Shown: positions 22,449 through 32,447 of the stretch, piece by piece
Layout: each line of letters opens with the position of its first letter
Position numbering within the stretch: the first letter of the stretch is position 1
From: Hyaloperonospora brassicae
Lineage: Eukaryota > Oomycota > Peronosporomycetes > Peronosporales > Peronosporaceae
Assembly: GCA_947650285.1 (NCBI GenBank)
Contig: CANTFL010001327.1
Coordinates: forward strand, 186,001 to 250,000
Length of the DNA: 64,000 nt
Direction of reading: 5' to 3'
Made by a program: the position numbers and the translations under genes
The notes under the pieces: model-generated
The model's database searches: none
What the model was told of the DNA's origin: nothing
Seen by the model: only the letters and a program-made list of their open reading frames with translations

Positions 22449-22466
22449 GACATTTTGCACCCCGTT
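22449..22466 (+). promoter_or_regulatory. Oomycete-type initiator box before NDUFS4
   Basis: GACATTTTGCACCCCGTT lies 30-47 bp before ATG 22496. It resembles the oomycete initiator plus flanking element (CATTTT then a C-rich/TTTG box). Position and sequence support transcription starting here. Confidence 0.4.
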
Positions 22467-22495
22467 TGCGGCTAGAAAGCATCGACGACTCGACT

Positions 22496-23342
22496 ATGTC
22501 TCTTCGTGTGCTCCGGGCGTCCGCGCGCGCCACTGTGGCCCATTCCACCAAGCGCACGACTGCGAATGTTTCCTCGCGTGCCTTCGCAGACGTGGCCAAG
22601 GAGGACGCAGCTGCGGCAAAAGCCATTGCGGACGAAGAGGCTCTCATGACGAAGCTGCGCGACCAGCAGATCGCCGACGCCGAGCGCACCAGTGCGTTGC
22701 CTCGCATTTGACTTGCGTTTTGTATGCCCCTTTGTTTCGACGTTCAGTCGAGTTGACCAGTGTGATGAACAATCAATTGCTTGTCGTTTTTTGTGCTCAG
22801 TTCTGCCGTTCCACGCGTCAGAAGAATGCGTCCCAGACATTGAAAAGGCGCCCATGCCGTACCCAGAAGAGGCTGCGATCGTGTCGGGTACGGACAAGTG
22901 GTCGGTGGGACGCAAGGCCAAGCTTTTCAAGCCGGCACGAAACCAGATGCAAAGCGGCACTCACCAGACCAAACACTGGGAGATCCGCTTCGAGTCCCCG
23001 CGTACGTGGGAGAACCCCCTCATGGGCTGGACAAGCACGGCCGACCCGTACGTGGGTCTCGTCACCAAGTTCGATACCAAGGAGGAGGCTGAGCGCTTTG
23101 CAAAGAAACAGGGATGGAAACTGGAGATCGTTGAGCCTGCGCCAGTCGGTGACTTCCAGGGCAAGATCTCGTACTCGTACAACTTTTTGCCCGAGCACGT
23201 GGAGACGCTCATCAAGCAGAAGGGCAAGAAGTCGGCCGTGCAGTTCAAGCACCCAACCGGTCGTCGCAGTAACTGGGTGAAGACGCTGAAGTACCACGGC
23301 GACGGTGTCGTGGCGCAGCACGGAGGCGAGGCTCAGGAGTAA
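22496..23342 (+). CDS. NDUFS4: NADH dehydrogenase (ubiquinone) iron-sulfur protein 4, mitochondrial (2 exons)
   Basis: Accessory subunit of respiratory complex I (18-kDa/AQDQ family), acting in the mitochondrial matrix arm. Exon 1 is 22496-22691 and ends at donor GTGCGT. Exon 2 is 22801-23342 after acceptor TTTGTGCTCAG. Phase 1 is kept, giving 245 residues. The N-terminus (MSLRVLRASARATVAHSTKR) is Arg/Ser/Ala-rich without acids, a typical mitochondrial presequence. Exon 2 carries the family core: NQMQSGTHQTKHWEIRFE, WENPLMGWTSTADP, then a region with DTKEEAERFAKKQGWKLE and SYSYNFLP near the end. It has a C-terminal extension relative to the animal protein. An initiator-like box precedes the start. 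Confidence 0.92.
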
Positions 23343-23615
23343 TGTACGCTCGCCGGACACGGCCACGAGGGAGAAGCGACGAAAGGAAGGAGCGATGCTG
23401 CGTGTTGGATGATCGGCGGCTGAAACAAAGCAACGTCTCGCACTTTTGCGTCATGGCTTATGGGCATTTGGGACACTCACTGACCAATGTTCGGATCCGA
23501 CGAGGCGAAAGGCGTCAACACGTGCCAAAGGGGGATGCAGTAAAAGAAGCTGAAATATACACATGCAGCTTAGCACTTACTTTCAAGTCCTATGCGCTAC
23601 GCTTTGCCGTTCTGG

Positions 23616-24742
23616 CTAGACAGACACGTGCGACGGCTGGGCCGTGGTAGCGGTAGACGTGCCAGTCACGGGGACGTGCGCTTGCTTCTGGTTGTAGCGC
23701 AGTTCTGGCATGGCTTCCAGATCCGCCTCCTCTTGCTGTGCAGCCATGGAAGAAGTCGTGCCTGTCGGCTTCATCATCGTGGCTTTGTACGCAGGATGCT
23801 GCCAATGATAACAAAAAGAAGCACCGCAAAGACTCCGTGCGTGAGACCAGAGAATGCCGGCAAGCTCAGCCTCTTTCTTCACATGAAACGCACCTTGTTG
23901 ATCAGAAAGAAGTTGAAAAGAGCCAGGAAGAAGAAGCACAGTCCAATGATCCAGCCGATCCAGCCCTGCGACACGGCAAGGAACGCAATGCTTGTATACA
24001 CACACCACCACCACCACCACCAAATCAACGTGTGAACACCGATCCTTCCAGCGAAAATCGCCACCGTCGCCACGGCAGCAGAGACACACACATACACACC
24101 TGAGAATGTACGACGCTTTGCCTTTGGCCGAGAACATAAAGCCAAAGTTGATCTTCACGCGGTCTGCGAGGGACGGAAACCGCTCGTGGTTCTCGACAAA
24201 CGCGAGTCCTGCACTCAAGAACCTGCCGAAAAGGACACAGAAAGCAAACAACCTCAGACCGTCAGCGGCTACACGTCTTCACACAGTGGACCGCTACTTC
24301 TACGACTACGGTCACGACTTTCGACTGCGCCAAGATAAACAAGTGGCAGCGTATATATACCCAGCCAGGAAACTGTCCAACTGACGTACATGATGTAAAT
24401 AATCACGAGGAAGTGCGAGTAGCTGGGCACTTGGAACATGCGAAAGAAGCACGTGACCCACAGCGCGCCCGAGAACACGAGGTTCACGAGCCGCATGTAG
24501 CCATTGATCCGTGCAATGTCCGTGGTCGAAATGCGGCGCTCGAGCTCGTCCGTGTGCCCCTTAATGGCCGCGGGCATCTGCACTTGCGAGAGCTGCGACT
24601 TGAACTGCGACGACATCTGGTGCATCATCAGCGACGCCGACGATTCGCTCGAGTTGCCAGCGCCCGACGCGTCGGCTGCTGCGGGGGCTGCAGGGGAAGG
24701 GGTCGGCGCAGGGCGTGCGGCCGTCGTCGACGGGTCCATCAT
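23616..24742 (-). CDS. COPI-associated membrane protein family (4 exons)
   Basis: Small polytopic membrane protein matching the COPI-associated family, presumed to act in Golgi/endosome traffic. Inferred exons on the minus strand: 24742-24390, 24222-24100, 23990-23894, 23798-23616. Donors are GTACGT, GTGTGT and GTGCGT; all acceptors end in AG and phases match, giving 251 residues. Residues 1-85 are Ala/Pro/Ser-rich and cytosolic. Four hydrophobic segments follow: VNLVFSGALWVTCFF, SHFLVIIYIMFLSAG, then KINFGFMFSAKGKASY with the adjoining helix, and GWIGWIIGLCFFFLALF. The tail has YKATMMKPTG and ends hydrophilic. ATG 24742 is preceded by GGGCATTTCCAAG on the minus strand, an initiator-like box. 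The gene is head-to-head with the mitochondrial carrier, with start codons only 140 bp apart. Confidence 0.78.
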
Positions 24743-24882
24743 GTCGAGCACTTTCTTGGAAATGCCCGCGTCCCGACGAAAAGACGCGGGGGGAGCGAGC
24801 CATACAAATCGCTAGATGCCGAGTTTAGCGCGTCACTCGCCCTTTGGAAAAGCACCGTCAAGGTTCCCAGCGCACCAGAGAC
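24743..24882. promoter_or_regulatory. Compact bidirectional promoter (140 bp)
   Basis: The start codons of the COPI-associated gene (-) and the SLC25A39/40-like gene (+) are 140 bp apart. A CATTTCC box lies near 24760 for the minus gene. A TCACTCGCCCTTTGG box lies at about 24832-24846 for the plus gene. Confidence 0.5.
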
Positions 24883-26273
24883 ATGACCACCAGCAGCTTC
24901 GCACTTACGGTTGGACCAGGCGAACCATTCGGCGCGTTCGGATTGGCCAGAAATCGCGAACCGCGAGCGCCTATGGACGAGACCCTCCAGAAGTCGGTCG
25001 CCGCGTCCGTCGGCGCGGTCGTCACGTCGTGTGTGGTGCGTGTTGCCCGCTCCCAGTCCGTCTTCATTGCTAGTCGTCCTGTAGTAGTGATCGTCGTAGT
25101 AACCTATCGGCTGTTTGCGTGGCGCAGATTACGCGTACGGTCGCGCTTTGGTCTCTTTTGCTGCAGACTGTTATAGTGCATTCTTTTTCTCCATTCTTTT
25201 CTCTGTGTGTGTGTGTGTGTGTGTGTTTGTTTCACGACTAAATCAGTAGTGCGCGTGTGTGTTTATAGCGCTGGAAGTGGTCAAGACGCGCTTGCAGGTG
25301 CAGGCGCCATCTGTCGTCCACGCGACTCCTGCCGTGCTAAAGGTCGGCAACCACTCGAGTCGGACACGCGTTCTGACTGCTGTAGCCACTTGTCACGTAT
25401 CGTTCATCAATTGATCGGTCTGCGCAGTGTCCGTACTACAGTTTCTCCAATGGGCTCATGGACACGATGCTGCCCAAGCAGCGGCTATTGAGGCAGTGCA
25501 AGTGCTCGCCACAGCAGATCTGTTGGCCCGCCAAGCCCGACAGTGTGTTGCACACCATGGCGCGCATTGTGCGGCTTGAGGGCCCGCTGGCTCTGTACGC
25601 TGGACTGCCGCCGACGCTGTTGACCGCCGTGCCCTCGACGGCCGTGTATTTCACGTCGTACGAGCTTCTCCTCGAGAAGCTACAAGAGACGTACCCGGAG
25701 CAGTCGCATGGGCTGCTGGCAATGGCGGCTGGCAGCACGGCCCGTGCCGCTGCTGCTACGATGTTCTCCCCGTTCGAGCTCATCCGCGTGCAGATGCAAG
25801 CTTTCGCCAACGCACTCCCGTTCACGACATACGCGCGGCAAGTGTGGCAAGGAGGTGCACGGCAGCTCTTTGCAGGACTGGGCGCGACGCTCGCGAGGGA
25901 CATTCCGTTCTCGGCGTGTTACTGGTGTGGCATTGAGACCTCAAAGAGATACTTGTCGAAGCGCGTGCCGAGTGCCGACGACCGTCAACAGCAGGTCGCC
26001 ATTGCACTCGTGTCGGGCGTGCTGGCTGGAACGCTCGCGACGCTCGCAACGCATCCACTCGACGTGGTCAAGACACGGTCTCAGCTACTGCTCTACTCGA
26101 CAGACGCGGCTTCTGTGCCGTCAATCCCGCAGCTGGTTCGCAAGGTGTGGACAGCAGAAGGCGTGCGGGGACTGACGGCTGGACTCGTCCCACGCGTCGT
26201 GAAAGTCGCACCGGCCTGCGCCATTATGCTGTCGTCGTACGAGGCGACGAAACGTGCGTTCAGCCCGCGCTGA
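24883..26273 (+). CDS. SLC25A39/40 (Mtm1)-like mitochondrial carrier (3 exons)
   Basis: Inner-membrane carrier of the SLC25A39/40 clade, implicated in mitochondrial glutathione import and iron-sulfur/manganese homeostasis. Exons: 24883-25039, 25269-25342, 25428-26273 (358 residues). The first donor, GTGTTG, was preferred because it restores the Pro of the carrier signature: PLEVVKTRLQ. The second intron joins at TGTCCG to give CPYYSFSNGLMD. Exon 3 has a Cys-containing loop (QCKCSPQQICW) where SLC25A39 proteins carry clustered cysteines, then GPLALYAGLPPTLL. Repeats two and three carry SPFELIRVQMQ and HPLDVVKTRSQ, the three-fold Px[DE]xx[KR]x[RK] pattern. The first intron holds a GT microsatellite (25205-25225). 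The gene shares a 140-bp promoter with the COPI-associated gene. Confidence 0.88.
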
Positions 26274-26454
26274 CAGTGACGGGGTGCAGTAGTGCAGGGG
26301 CTCGTTGTCGATAGATCGATAGATGGATAGATACATACATACCGCGGACGACAGCCACGTCATGCGACTGCTGCACTGCAAATGGAAACCAGAGAACCAA
26401 TTAACCAGAGAACGAGAGAATCAGAGAAGCAGATGGACACTACTTACGCACACA

Positions 26455-26713
26455 CATACGCTCGAGCAGTGCCTCTTGTCGCCGGTAGAAGCTGTTGCGT
26501 CGCCCCAGAGGTGTGGGACACGTCCAGATGGGCGATGCGTAGATCCGGAAGCAAAAGGTCACGTAGCCGCCGAACGTGTGGCTGGCGGGCCCTTTTGACC
26601 GCCGCACGACCGCCTGCTGCTGCCTCATCAAGTGGGGGCCGCGCCCTGGCGGCCGGTTGCGCGACGGCTGTCTTCCGCGCGGACGCGTTCGGTCGGCAGC
26701 GCCTCGCGGCCAT
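26455..26713 (-). CDS. Possible small multi-exon gene, first exon only
   Basis: On the minus strand a box reading GGCTCATTAGCTAACTC near 26735-26719 resembles the oomycete initiator and precedes ATG 26713. The frame is Arg/Ala-rich and open to about 26455. A second frame from ATG 26628 contains HTFGGYVTFCFRIYASP and looks more protein-like. Good donor-like sites (GTATGT, GTAAGT) occur near 26459 and 26449, and an acceptor-like TTTGCAG near 26380. Which frame is used and what follows is unclear; the family is not recognised. Confidence 0.25.
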
Positions 26714-27098
26714 AGGACAGCGAGTTAGCTAATGAGCCTCTGCGGCCGCTGATGGACCACCTGCTGGCGGCGAGAGAAGAGGCGCGCGGCTTTCTGTGCT
26801 GACTCGATGGTCCCTACGACAACACATACCCTCGCAATGAGGCGCTGGCGTGGAAGGGATCGCCCCACCTCGTGGCCGTTCGACGGTCCCTGTGCACAGC
26901 TAATGTCGCGGCGCTGCCTTCTCAAGCAGAGCAGAGCAGAGCAGATGGAGAGAGAGAGAGAGCGAGCGAGAGAGGAGAGCGAGTGACCGGTCTTGACGAC
27001 TCGACCGATCAGGTCAATTGGCAATTCACGCGGCGCGTAGACGAACGACCCGAGCGGTGTGGCTCGATCGGCGACGCACAAGGACCTCGGGGGCACGA

Positions 27099-28373
27099 AT
27101 GGCGCAAGAGGAGCGAGTGCTGCAGCAACAGGACGCGGTGCACGAGCAGCAAAAGACGTTTGACGCTTCAGGGAGTGGCGCCTCCACGTGTCTTACCAGC
27201 TCGCTCCGATCGACAAAGCGCGTGCTGGAAGCTGGAGGTGAGTCGTTGCCACGGCGCCGCTCATCTCATCCGTCCTTGGCCTCGTGGCGGCGTCGGAAAA
27301 AGCGATTGCGCAGCGTGCAGGCCCGAGTCCCACTCATCTCCGTCACGTCACTGTACAATCGGCTGCAGACTTCGGGTGTCGTGCTCGTGGATTGCCGCAA
27401 GGGCGTCGAGTTCTCTCGGGGCCATCTCCCGAATGCGCTGCATTGCCCTCATGTCCATACAGTGTCGCGTTTCTCAGCGCTAAGCTGTGTCGGACAAGTA
27501 GCAAAGACGGTTGACGACGTGCTCGAGCTTACTGCGAACGAACTGCTGCGCGAGAAGTTGAAGAGGAGAGACCTTATTGAAGTGGTCGTTATTGGCGGTA
27601 ATCACACGAGTGCGTCCTTCCTGTATCGACTGGACTGGGGCTACCGCTTTGCTAAGATGCTAATGGATGAAGGTCGCGTCTATTCGGTGCGATTTCTTGC
27701 GCAAGGGTTCCCAGCATTTGTCGACAAGTATCGCTTTCTGGTGACGTCGGCTTCCATGCCGAGATGTTCCGAAGAGCCTTTGGTCAGTGAAGTCATCACC
27801 ATGGACTCGACGTTCACACGTTCTGCCGCGACAATGCACTTTCCGAACGAAATTGCTGACAGGTTCCTCTATCTGGGCAACTTTTGGCAAGCCAACTCGG
27901 CCAAGGTCATTGAGTCCTTGCAGATCACGCATGTGGTGAACATGGGGGCTATCACTGTCCATCGGAACAAGTTTGCGCACGTAGAGTACCTCGACGTAGC
28001 CATTAAGGACAATGTGGACGTCGACATTGCTCAGGAGTTTGACCGCACGATCGAGTTTATTCAGAAAGCGGCACTGGGCAATGGTCGCGTGCTTATTCAC
28101 TGTGTCCAAGGCGTCTCGCGCTCGTCCACGATCTGTATCTGGTACGTGATGCTTCAGACCAAGTGTACGCTGTCAGCTGCCTACAGCCACGTGCTGAAAT
28201 GCCGGCCTCTAATCTTTCCTAATCGAGGCTTCATGGCGCAACTAATCGCCAACGAGCGACAGCTTTACGGCGACCAAAGCGTTATGGAGGATGAACTGGA
28301 GCTGTTTCAAAATGGTCTCTTGCCACCCGTGGATCGCAGCGGCTCGGAGTTATGCCTCACTTTTCTTCCGTAA
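27099..28373 (+). CDS. Rhodanese-like / dual-specificity protein phosphatase
   Basis: A single-exon 424-residue protein from ATG 27099. Residues about 1-75 are basic and disordered. Residues about 78-215 resemble a rhodanese/CH2 domain (VVLVDCRKGVEFSRGHLPNA). Its active-site loop reads VIGGNHTSASF with no Cys, so it is probably non-catalytic and used for docking, as in MAP-kinase phosphatases. Residues about 250-400 are a dual-specificity phosphatase domain (RFLYLGNFWQANSAKV) with the intact signature HCVQGVSRS near residue 333. The upstream general-acid region contains YLDVAIKDNVDVD. The layout matches STYXL1 and MKP-type proteins, but with a catalytically competent signature. Substrates, possibly MAP kinases, are inferred from family only. 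Confidence 0.88.
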   Translation: MAQEERVLQQQDAVHEQQKTFDASGSGASTCLTSSLRSTKRVLEAGGESLPRRRSSHPSLASWRRRKKRLRSVQARVPLISVTSLYNRLQTSGVVLVDCRKGVEFSRGHLPNALHCPHVHTVSRFSALSCVGQVAKTVDDVLELTANELLREKLKRRDLIEVVVIGGNHTSASFLYRLDWGYRFAKMLMDEGRVYSVRFLAQGFPAFVDKYRFLVTSASMPRCSEEPLVSEVITMDSTFTRSAATMHFPNEIADRFLYLGNFWQANSAKVIESLQITHVVNMGAITVHRNKFAHVEYLDVAIKDNVDVDIAQEFDRTIEFIQKAALGNGRVLIHCVQGVSRSSTICIWYVMLQTKCTLSAAYSHVLKCRPLIFPNRGFMAQLIANERQLYGDQSVMEDELELFQNGLLPPVDRSGSELCLTFLP

Positions 28374-28524
28374 CCCGCTCGCTGATTGAACGTGGACTGA
28401 CACATCTGAGTGCCGTGCCAATGAATTTATTATTCAAAACACACACCGCTGTCGTTACGGGAACCCATCTTGATACCTGTGCCCTACACGCACGTCTTGT
28501 TTGTCCATGTCGCGGTGACCTAAA

Positions 28525-29145
28525 CAGCCACATATCGCGTCGCATGCCAAGCAGCACCTATTGGAGTCGACCACTCGCCCGCTCGTGCGTGCCATCACAC
28601 CATTCTTGACCGCGCCAGCCGTGCAATGCTTACAGCAGTGCATGCAACCAGAGGACAAGTCGATGATCGTAGCAAGTGAGCACATTCCCACTCTCGCAGC
28701 CGTGACTGGTTATCGAATGGCTCACCGCGGTCGGCATCATTTGCCGACCAGGAACCAGACAACAGGTCGCTACGATGCTCGTTGATTCGCACCGACTCGT
28801 TCGAAATGAAGAGCTACTGCAATGGCGGCAACGCTTTGGAGCCATCCGACGTAGGCCTACTTTTGTGCAATGCGGTACGCAACAAAGCGCTGGCACGAAG
28901 ATCCAACATAGCTGTACCCCCAATCGCATGAACGATTCATGTCGCTCTGCTGTTTCAACACATGCTGCATGAGTGCACTCGCTAGGACGTACTGCGGGTC
29001 GCAAAACCCGAAAGCAGACACGCTTTGCGATGTTTTCGACGCGGCAAGAAAAGGTGTTCCGTTTGAGGACTTTCACGTAGACCCTTTTGCTTGCTCTGTG
29101 GGCGCTCGCTCCAGAGTCAAAACAACAACGTTCCTCAGCAGCTAG
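28525..29145 (+). pseudogene. Multi-frame coding debris
   Basis: Three successive plus-strand stretches read like protein but in different frames: 28525-28785 (including RPLVRAITPFLTAPAV), 28775-28972 (including RNEELLQWRQRFGAIRRRP) and about 28975-29145 (including KADTLCDVFDAARKGVPFED). No plausible introns connect them. This fits a decayed single gene. The family is not recognised. Confidence 0.35.
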
Positions 29146-29149
29146 TCGC

Positions 29150-29890
29150 TTGAAGAGTTTTCATTGCAGTGAAACATCGGGTGCATGATTCTACAGCGAT
29201 CCAAGAGCTGGAAGCGACTAATGCTACTGGCCAGCGCACTTGATGGCAGCGTTCGTAATGGTTGCAACCTCAAGTAAGCTCAATAGCACGAACGATCGCC
29301 CATGTCGCATGCGTGTTGTTGTTGTCGGGCGTATCACTGGCTTACTACTGTATACTGTCATGTCAAAGGCTCTCCGACCATTGCAACACATGAGGTACGT
29401 CTGACTTTCATTGCCCGAAACTTACGGACATTCGTGTGTCTGGAAAGCGCAGGCAACTACACCACGCAACACAACGCTTAGTTGAATGGAAAGATGAGCT
29501 GTGCTCAGGACAATGAAAGGCGTGTCGTACAACCCGTTGGGTCAATCTACTTGAAGGAATCACGTCGAAGTGCCGACATGCGTGTCGACAATCTACTCGT
29601 CGCTTGTTTCGCGCGTCCATCTGTCATCGATCGACACACATAGCTGTGCTGTCCAACTGAACGACCTGTATCGGCTCATAAGGAACAGCGTATCGTCAAC
29701 TGCTGTCTCCTAGCGCCTCCAAAGACAACATTCTCGCGCTCGCATCCCTGCGCTACGACAACTTCCACACTGACAGTTGACTGAACGTCAATGTCATGCA
29801 GAGGGCTCGTTTTTCCGTGGCCGATAAACGTTCACAGCTTTTGTAGTTGACCATTTCGTTGGGAAAAAGAGCCGAGAATGACTTCGGCAT
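29150..29890. other. Spacer upstream of the effector gene
   Basis: No gene is supported. A CATTTCGTTGGG box at about 29851-29862 (+) resembles an oomycete initiator and lies about 180 bp before the effector ATG. Confidence 0.35.
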
Positions 29891-29891
29891 G

Positions 29892-29947
29892 AGCTGGCGC
29901 GAAGACCAAAGGTGAGTGGAGCTGGCGCGAAGACCGAAGGTGAGTGG
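29892..29947. repeat. 28-bp perfect-length tandem duplication before the effector gene
   Basis: Two adjacent 28-bp units beginning GAGCTGGCGCGAAGACC and ending GGTGAGTG differ at one base (AAAGG versus GAAGG). A third partial unit (GAGCTGGCC) follows. They lie in the presumed 5' untranslated region of the gene at 30039. Confidence 0.85.
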
Positions 29948-30038
29948 AGCTGGCCCGTGGTCGAGTGGTCCACACGCTGCGACCAGAAGCGCGAGCTTCT
30001 CCCATTCCGAACTCTGCCCGCTTCGGTTGGACCGCGCC

Positions 30039-31637
30039 ATGCGTCTGCTTTGGCCTCTGTTGACGGCCACCGGTATCTCTCTGTCGATCGCTGCTCGCTC
30101 AACGACCGCGAGCGGTGGTGAAACCGATGATGCTCCTCGATACTTGCCCGCCGTCGTTTCCCCCCCCAAGATGAACGCGTCTATCGCGCTGGAACTCGTG
30201 AAGGCCCACAGCGACGAGGAAAGGGGCGAGTCCCTGCTGACACCTCTGCTCGAACTATTGAGCAAAGTGAAAAACGGTATCCGGGCTACAGAGCACACCC
30301 CACTGGCCATGCTCAAACGGTTGAAGATCAAAGCAGGAGAGAACTCGGAGCATGCCTTTGATCAGCGTCTCAAGCAGTGGTTTCAAAAGGTTGATACGCA
30401 TCGTGCTAAGTATCCTGAATATACGGTGCAGAAAGAGGTTGAGGACTTGCTGACGCTGATGGATGCCCGTGAGCTGGCGAAGGTCTTATACCGGTTTCGA
30501 AAGGTCCACAATATGCAGAGTCGCGTTAACGGCCTACAACAAGTGCTTGCCGCGAAAAATGATCGAGCCGTATATGACCTGATTCCTGTATGGCTGGACG
30601 ACAGAGTGCCCCCTGACGAAGTCTTCGACATGCTGCCTGTCGCAGCGATGGAGCGAATAATCGATCGTAAAAAGGAGTGGGAAAGGCGAGTAGTCGTCCA
30701 CAAGTGGCTCCGAACGTATATAGGCTATGTCGCCAAGTATGTTGGGCGCGGTCTGTCGTACGACGACGCTGCTGTAGTCACGAAACTGGTGGAAAAGAGA
30801 GGGGAAGAAGAATCGGTGGATTTCTTGTTCACTCTGTGGGGTTATAATGGTGACAAGGACCGCGCTAACAGCCTCCAGAGTACGCTTGGCGTGAAATACC
30901 CGAGCACAGTGGAGCTGATGTTTGATGAGTGGCTGGAGTTCGATAGGTATCCCAGCGATGTCTACGATATGATGCCCATTGGAATCAATCAAGTCCTCAC
31001 AAAGAATCCACTAAAAGAGCGCAAGTCGTGGCACGTCATCGATTCTGCACTCACACCGTGGGTTACGTATGGCGTGAGATTCAACAAGAAACATGGGGTT
31101 CACGCGCCTGATCTCAGTGTAGACCAAACGAAATTTTACGATTTCGTATCCTTCATACTTCGCGAGCTGAAGTCATGCAACGAACCACAAGACTTGGTGG
31201 ATTATGTCGAACATTTTCGGTCCGTCAAAGAATTGGCTTTTCTCGCTCCAAAGCTTCAGCGACGTATGCTCCTAGCGGAACATAATGAATACGAGCCTCT
31301 AATCTTCAATGCGTGGGCGAAGTCAAAGCTGGATCCTCGTATCGTGTACGATTCGATGCCCGTTGCATCAATTTCCACATTGGGCATGATAGTTGCACAA
31401 GGACTGGAACACGAGTGCGAACGGATCGAGCAGTTGCTGAGGTACGTTGACGATGTCCGAGTTCGCGAGTCCTTCAGCGACAAGCTAGTGATTGAACTAC
31501 TGCTGAGTGGAAGAGCCACGGTGGATGCATTGCGGCATTATTTTAAAGCGCTTGGAGAACGTGGCAGGAAGGAACGCTCTGGCCTACTGCTAGAAGCGTT
31601 GCATAATCATGAACAGAATCACGCCCCTTCGCCGTAG
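30039..31637 (+). CDS. Secreted WY/LWY-type effector candidate with EER but no RXLR
   Basis: A single-exon 532-residue protein from ATG 30039. Residues 1-25 form a signal peptide. A DEER motif at residues 59-62 matches the dEER part of RXLR-dEER effectors. The canonical RXLR is absent; the closest string is RYLP at 34-37. The rest is helical with at least three related units: VWLDDRVPPDEVFDMLP (about 183-200), EWLEFDRYPSDVYDMMP (about 294-311) and AWAKSKLDPRIVYDSMP (about 425-441). Each has W, a P, and V-[FY]-D-x-[ML]-P at the same spacing, which fits tandem WY/LWY modules spaced by about 110-130 residues. Such proteins act inside host plant cells; the target cannot be told from sequence. The gene is isolated in repeat-rich DNA, the usual setting for effectors. 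The reading frame is intact. Confidence 0.78.
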   Translation: MRLLWPLLTATGISLSIAARSTTASGGETDDAPRYLPAVVSPPKMNASIALELVKAHSDEERGESLLTPLLELLSKVKNGIRATEHTPLAMLKRLKIKAGENSEHAFDQRLKQWFQKVDTHRAKYPEYTVQKEVEDLLTLMDARELAKVLYRFRKVHNMQSRVNGLQQVLAAKNDRAVYDLIPVWLDDRVPPDEVFDMLPVAAMERIIDRKKEWERRVVVHKWLRTYIGYVAKYVGRGLSYDDAAVVTKLVEKRGEEESVDFLFTLWGYNGDKDRANSLQSTLGVKYPSTVELMFDEWLEFDRYPSDVYDMMPIGINQVLTKNPLKERKSWHVIDSALTPWVTYGVRFNKKHGVHAPDLSVDQTKFYDFVSFILRELKSCNEPQDLVDYVEHFRSVKELAFLAPKLQRRMLLAEHNEYEPLIFNAWAKSKLDPRIVYDSMPVASISTLGMIVAQGLEHECERIEQLLRYVDDVRVRESFSDKLVIELLLSGRATVDALRHYFKALGERGRKERSGLLLEALHNHEQNHAPSP

Positions 31638-32447
31638 CGATGGGTGCGCTCGCGTCCCGCGATGCCATCGACAGAATTGTGCCGCGGTCTTTCTGCTGAC
31701 TCTACGAGAGACTGGTCGAGCCGTTATATCCGCCAGACCCTAGCGGTAGATGCGCGAGACGAACTAGGTCGACTATTCCGTGATCCCCATGAATGCATTT
31801 GCCTAGAACGTTGGCCGGTCCCATTGTTTTGTTCACATTGATCGATTTATTTCCATGCTTCTCGGATTCGCAGTCGCGACTGACTGTCTTGCGTCAACCA
31901 GATGCATTGCAACAAACGCAGGCTTTTGTCATGGTCTTCGTCGTTTGTCCGACCATCGGCTGCTGTAGCTGCATACGCTGCAAATGTAATCTGCTGCGCC
32001 TGTAAACGTGCGCATTCACATTCCTCGAAATCGGTCACATCTCGGGCAGGAAGCCCTGTGACTGCATTTGCCGCCATTGTACTTGCTGGAAGTTTCCAGG
32101 CCGACGCATCCCACGAGTCGGCAGATGACAGCAAACGCAAAAGCTACGAAGCACACAGACTACAACACACCACAGCGCTCTGCCACACACCACAAAAGCC
32201 GTCAAATCAGCTCCACACTGTCGGACTCATAACGTCATCGTGGCGAATGTGCCAACAACAAACTGATTATGGCGTGACGAGCTCAACATGCTACGTCAAC
32301 TTCTGCCCGGATCCGCTCGCTTCACTGCTGCGGGGCGGCCGGATGTTGTCCCAACTACTCCCATCACGACAGAAGACGACTTGCACTCATTCGCGCACCC
32401 CAAGTCCACGTCTCTCTATTCACCTCCGCTCTTCTCCGCACCGCACA
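31638..32447. other. Spacer, no supported gene
   Basis: Frames on both strands are short or lack start codons and motifs. Nothing else is visible before the small frame at 32448. Confidence 0.4.

Noticed and set aside
24005..24022. CCA run read as a His/Trp-rich coding region
   Set aside because: It lies inside an inferred intron of the COPI-associated gene.
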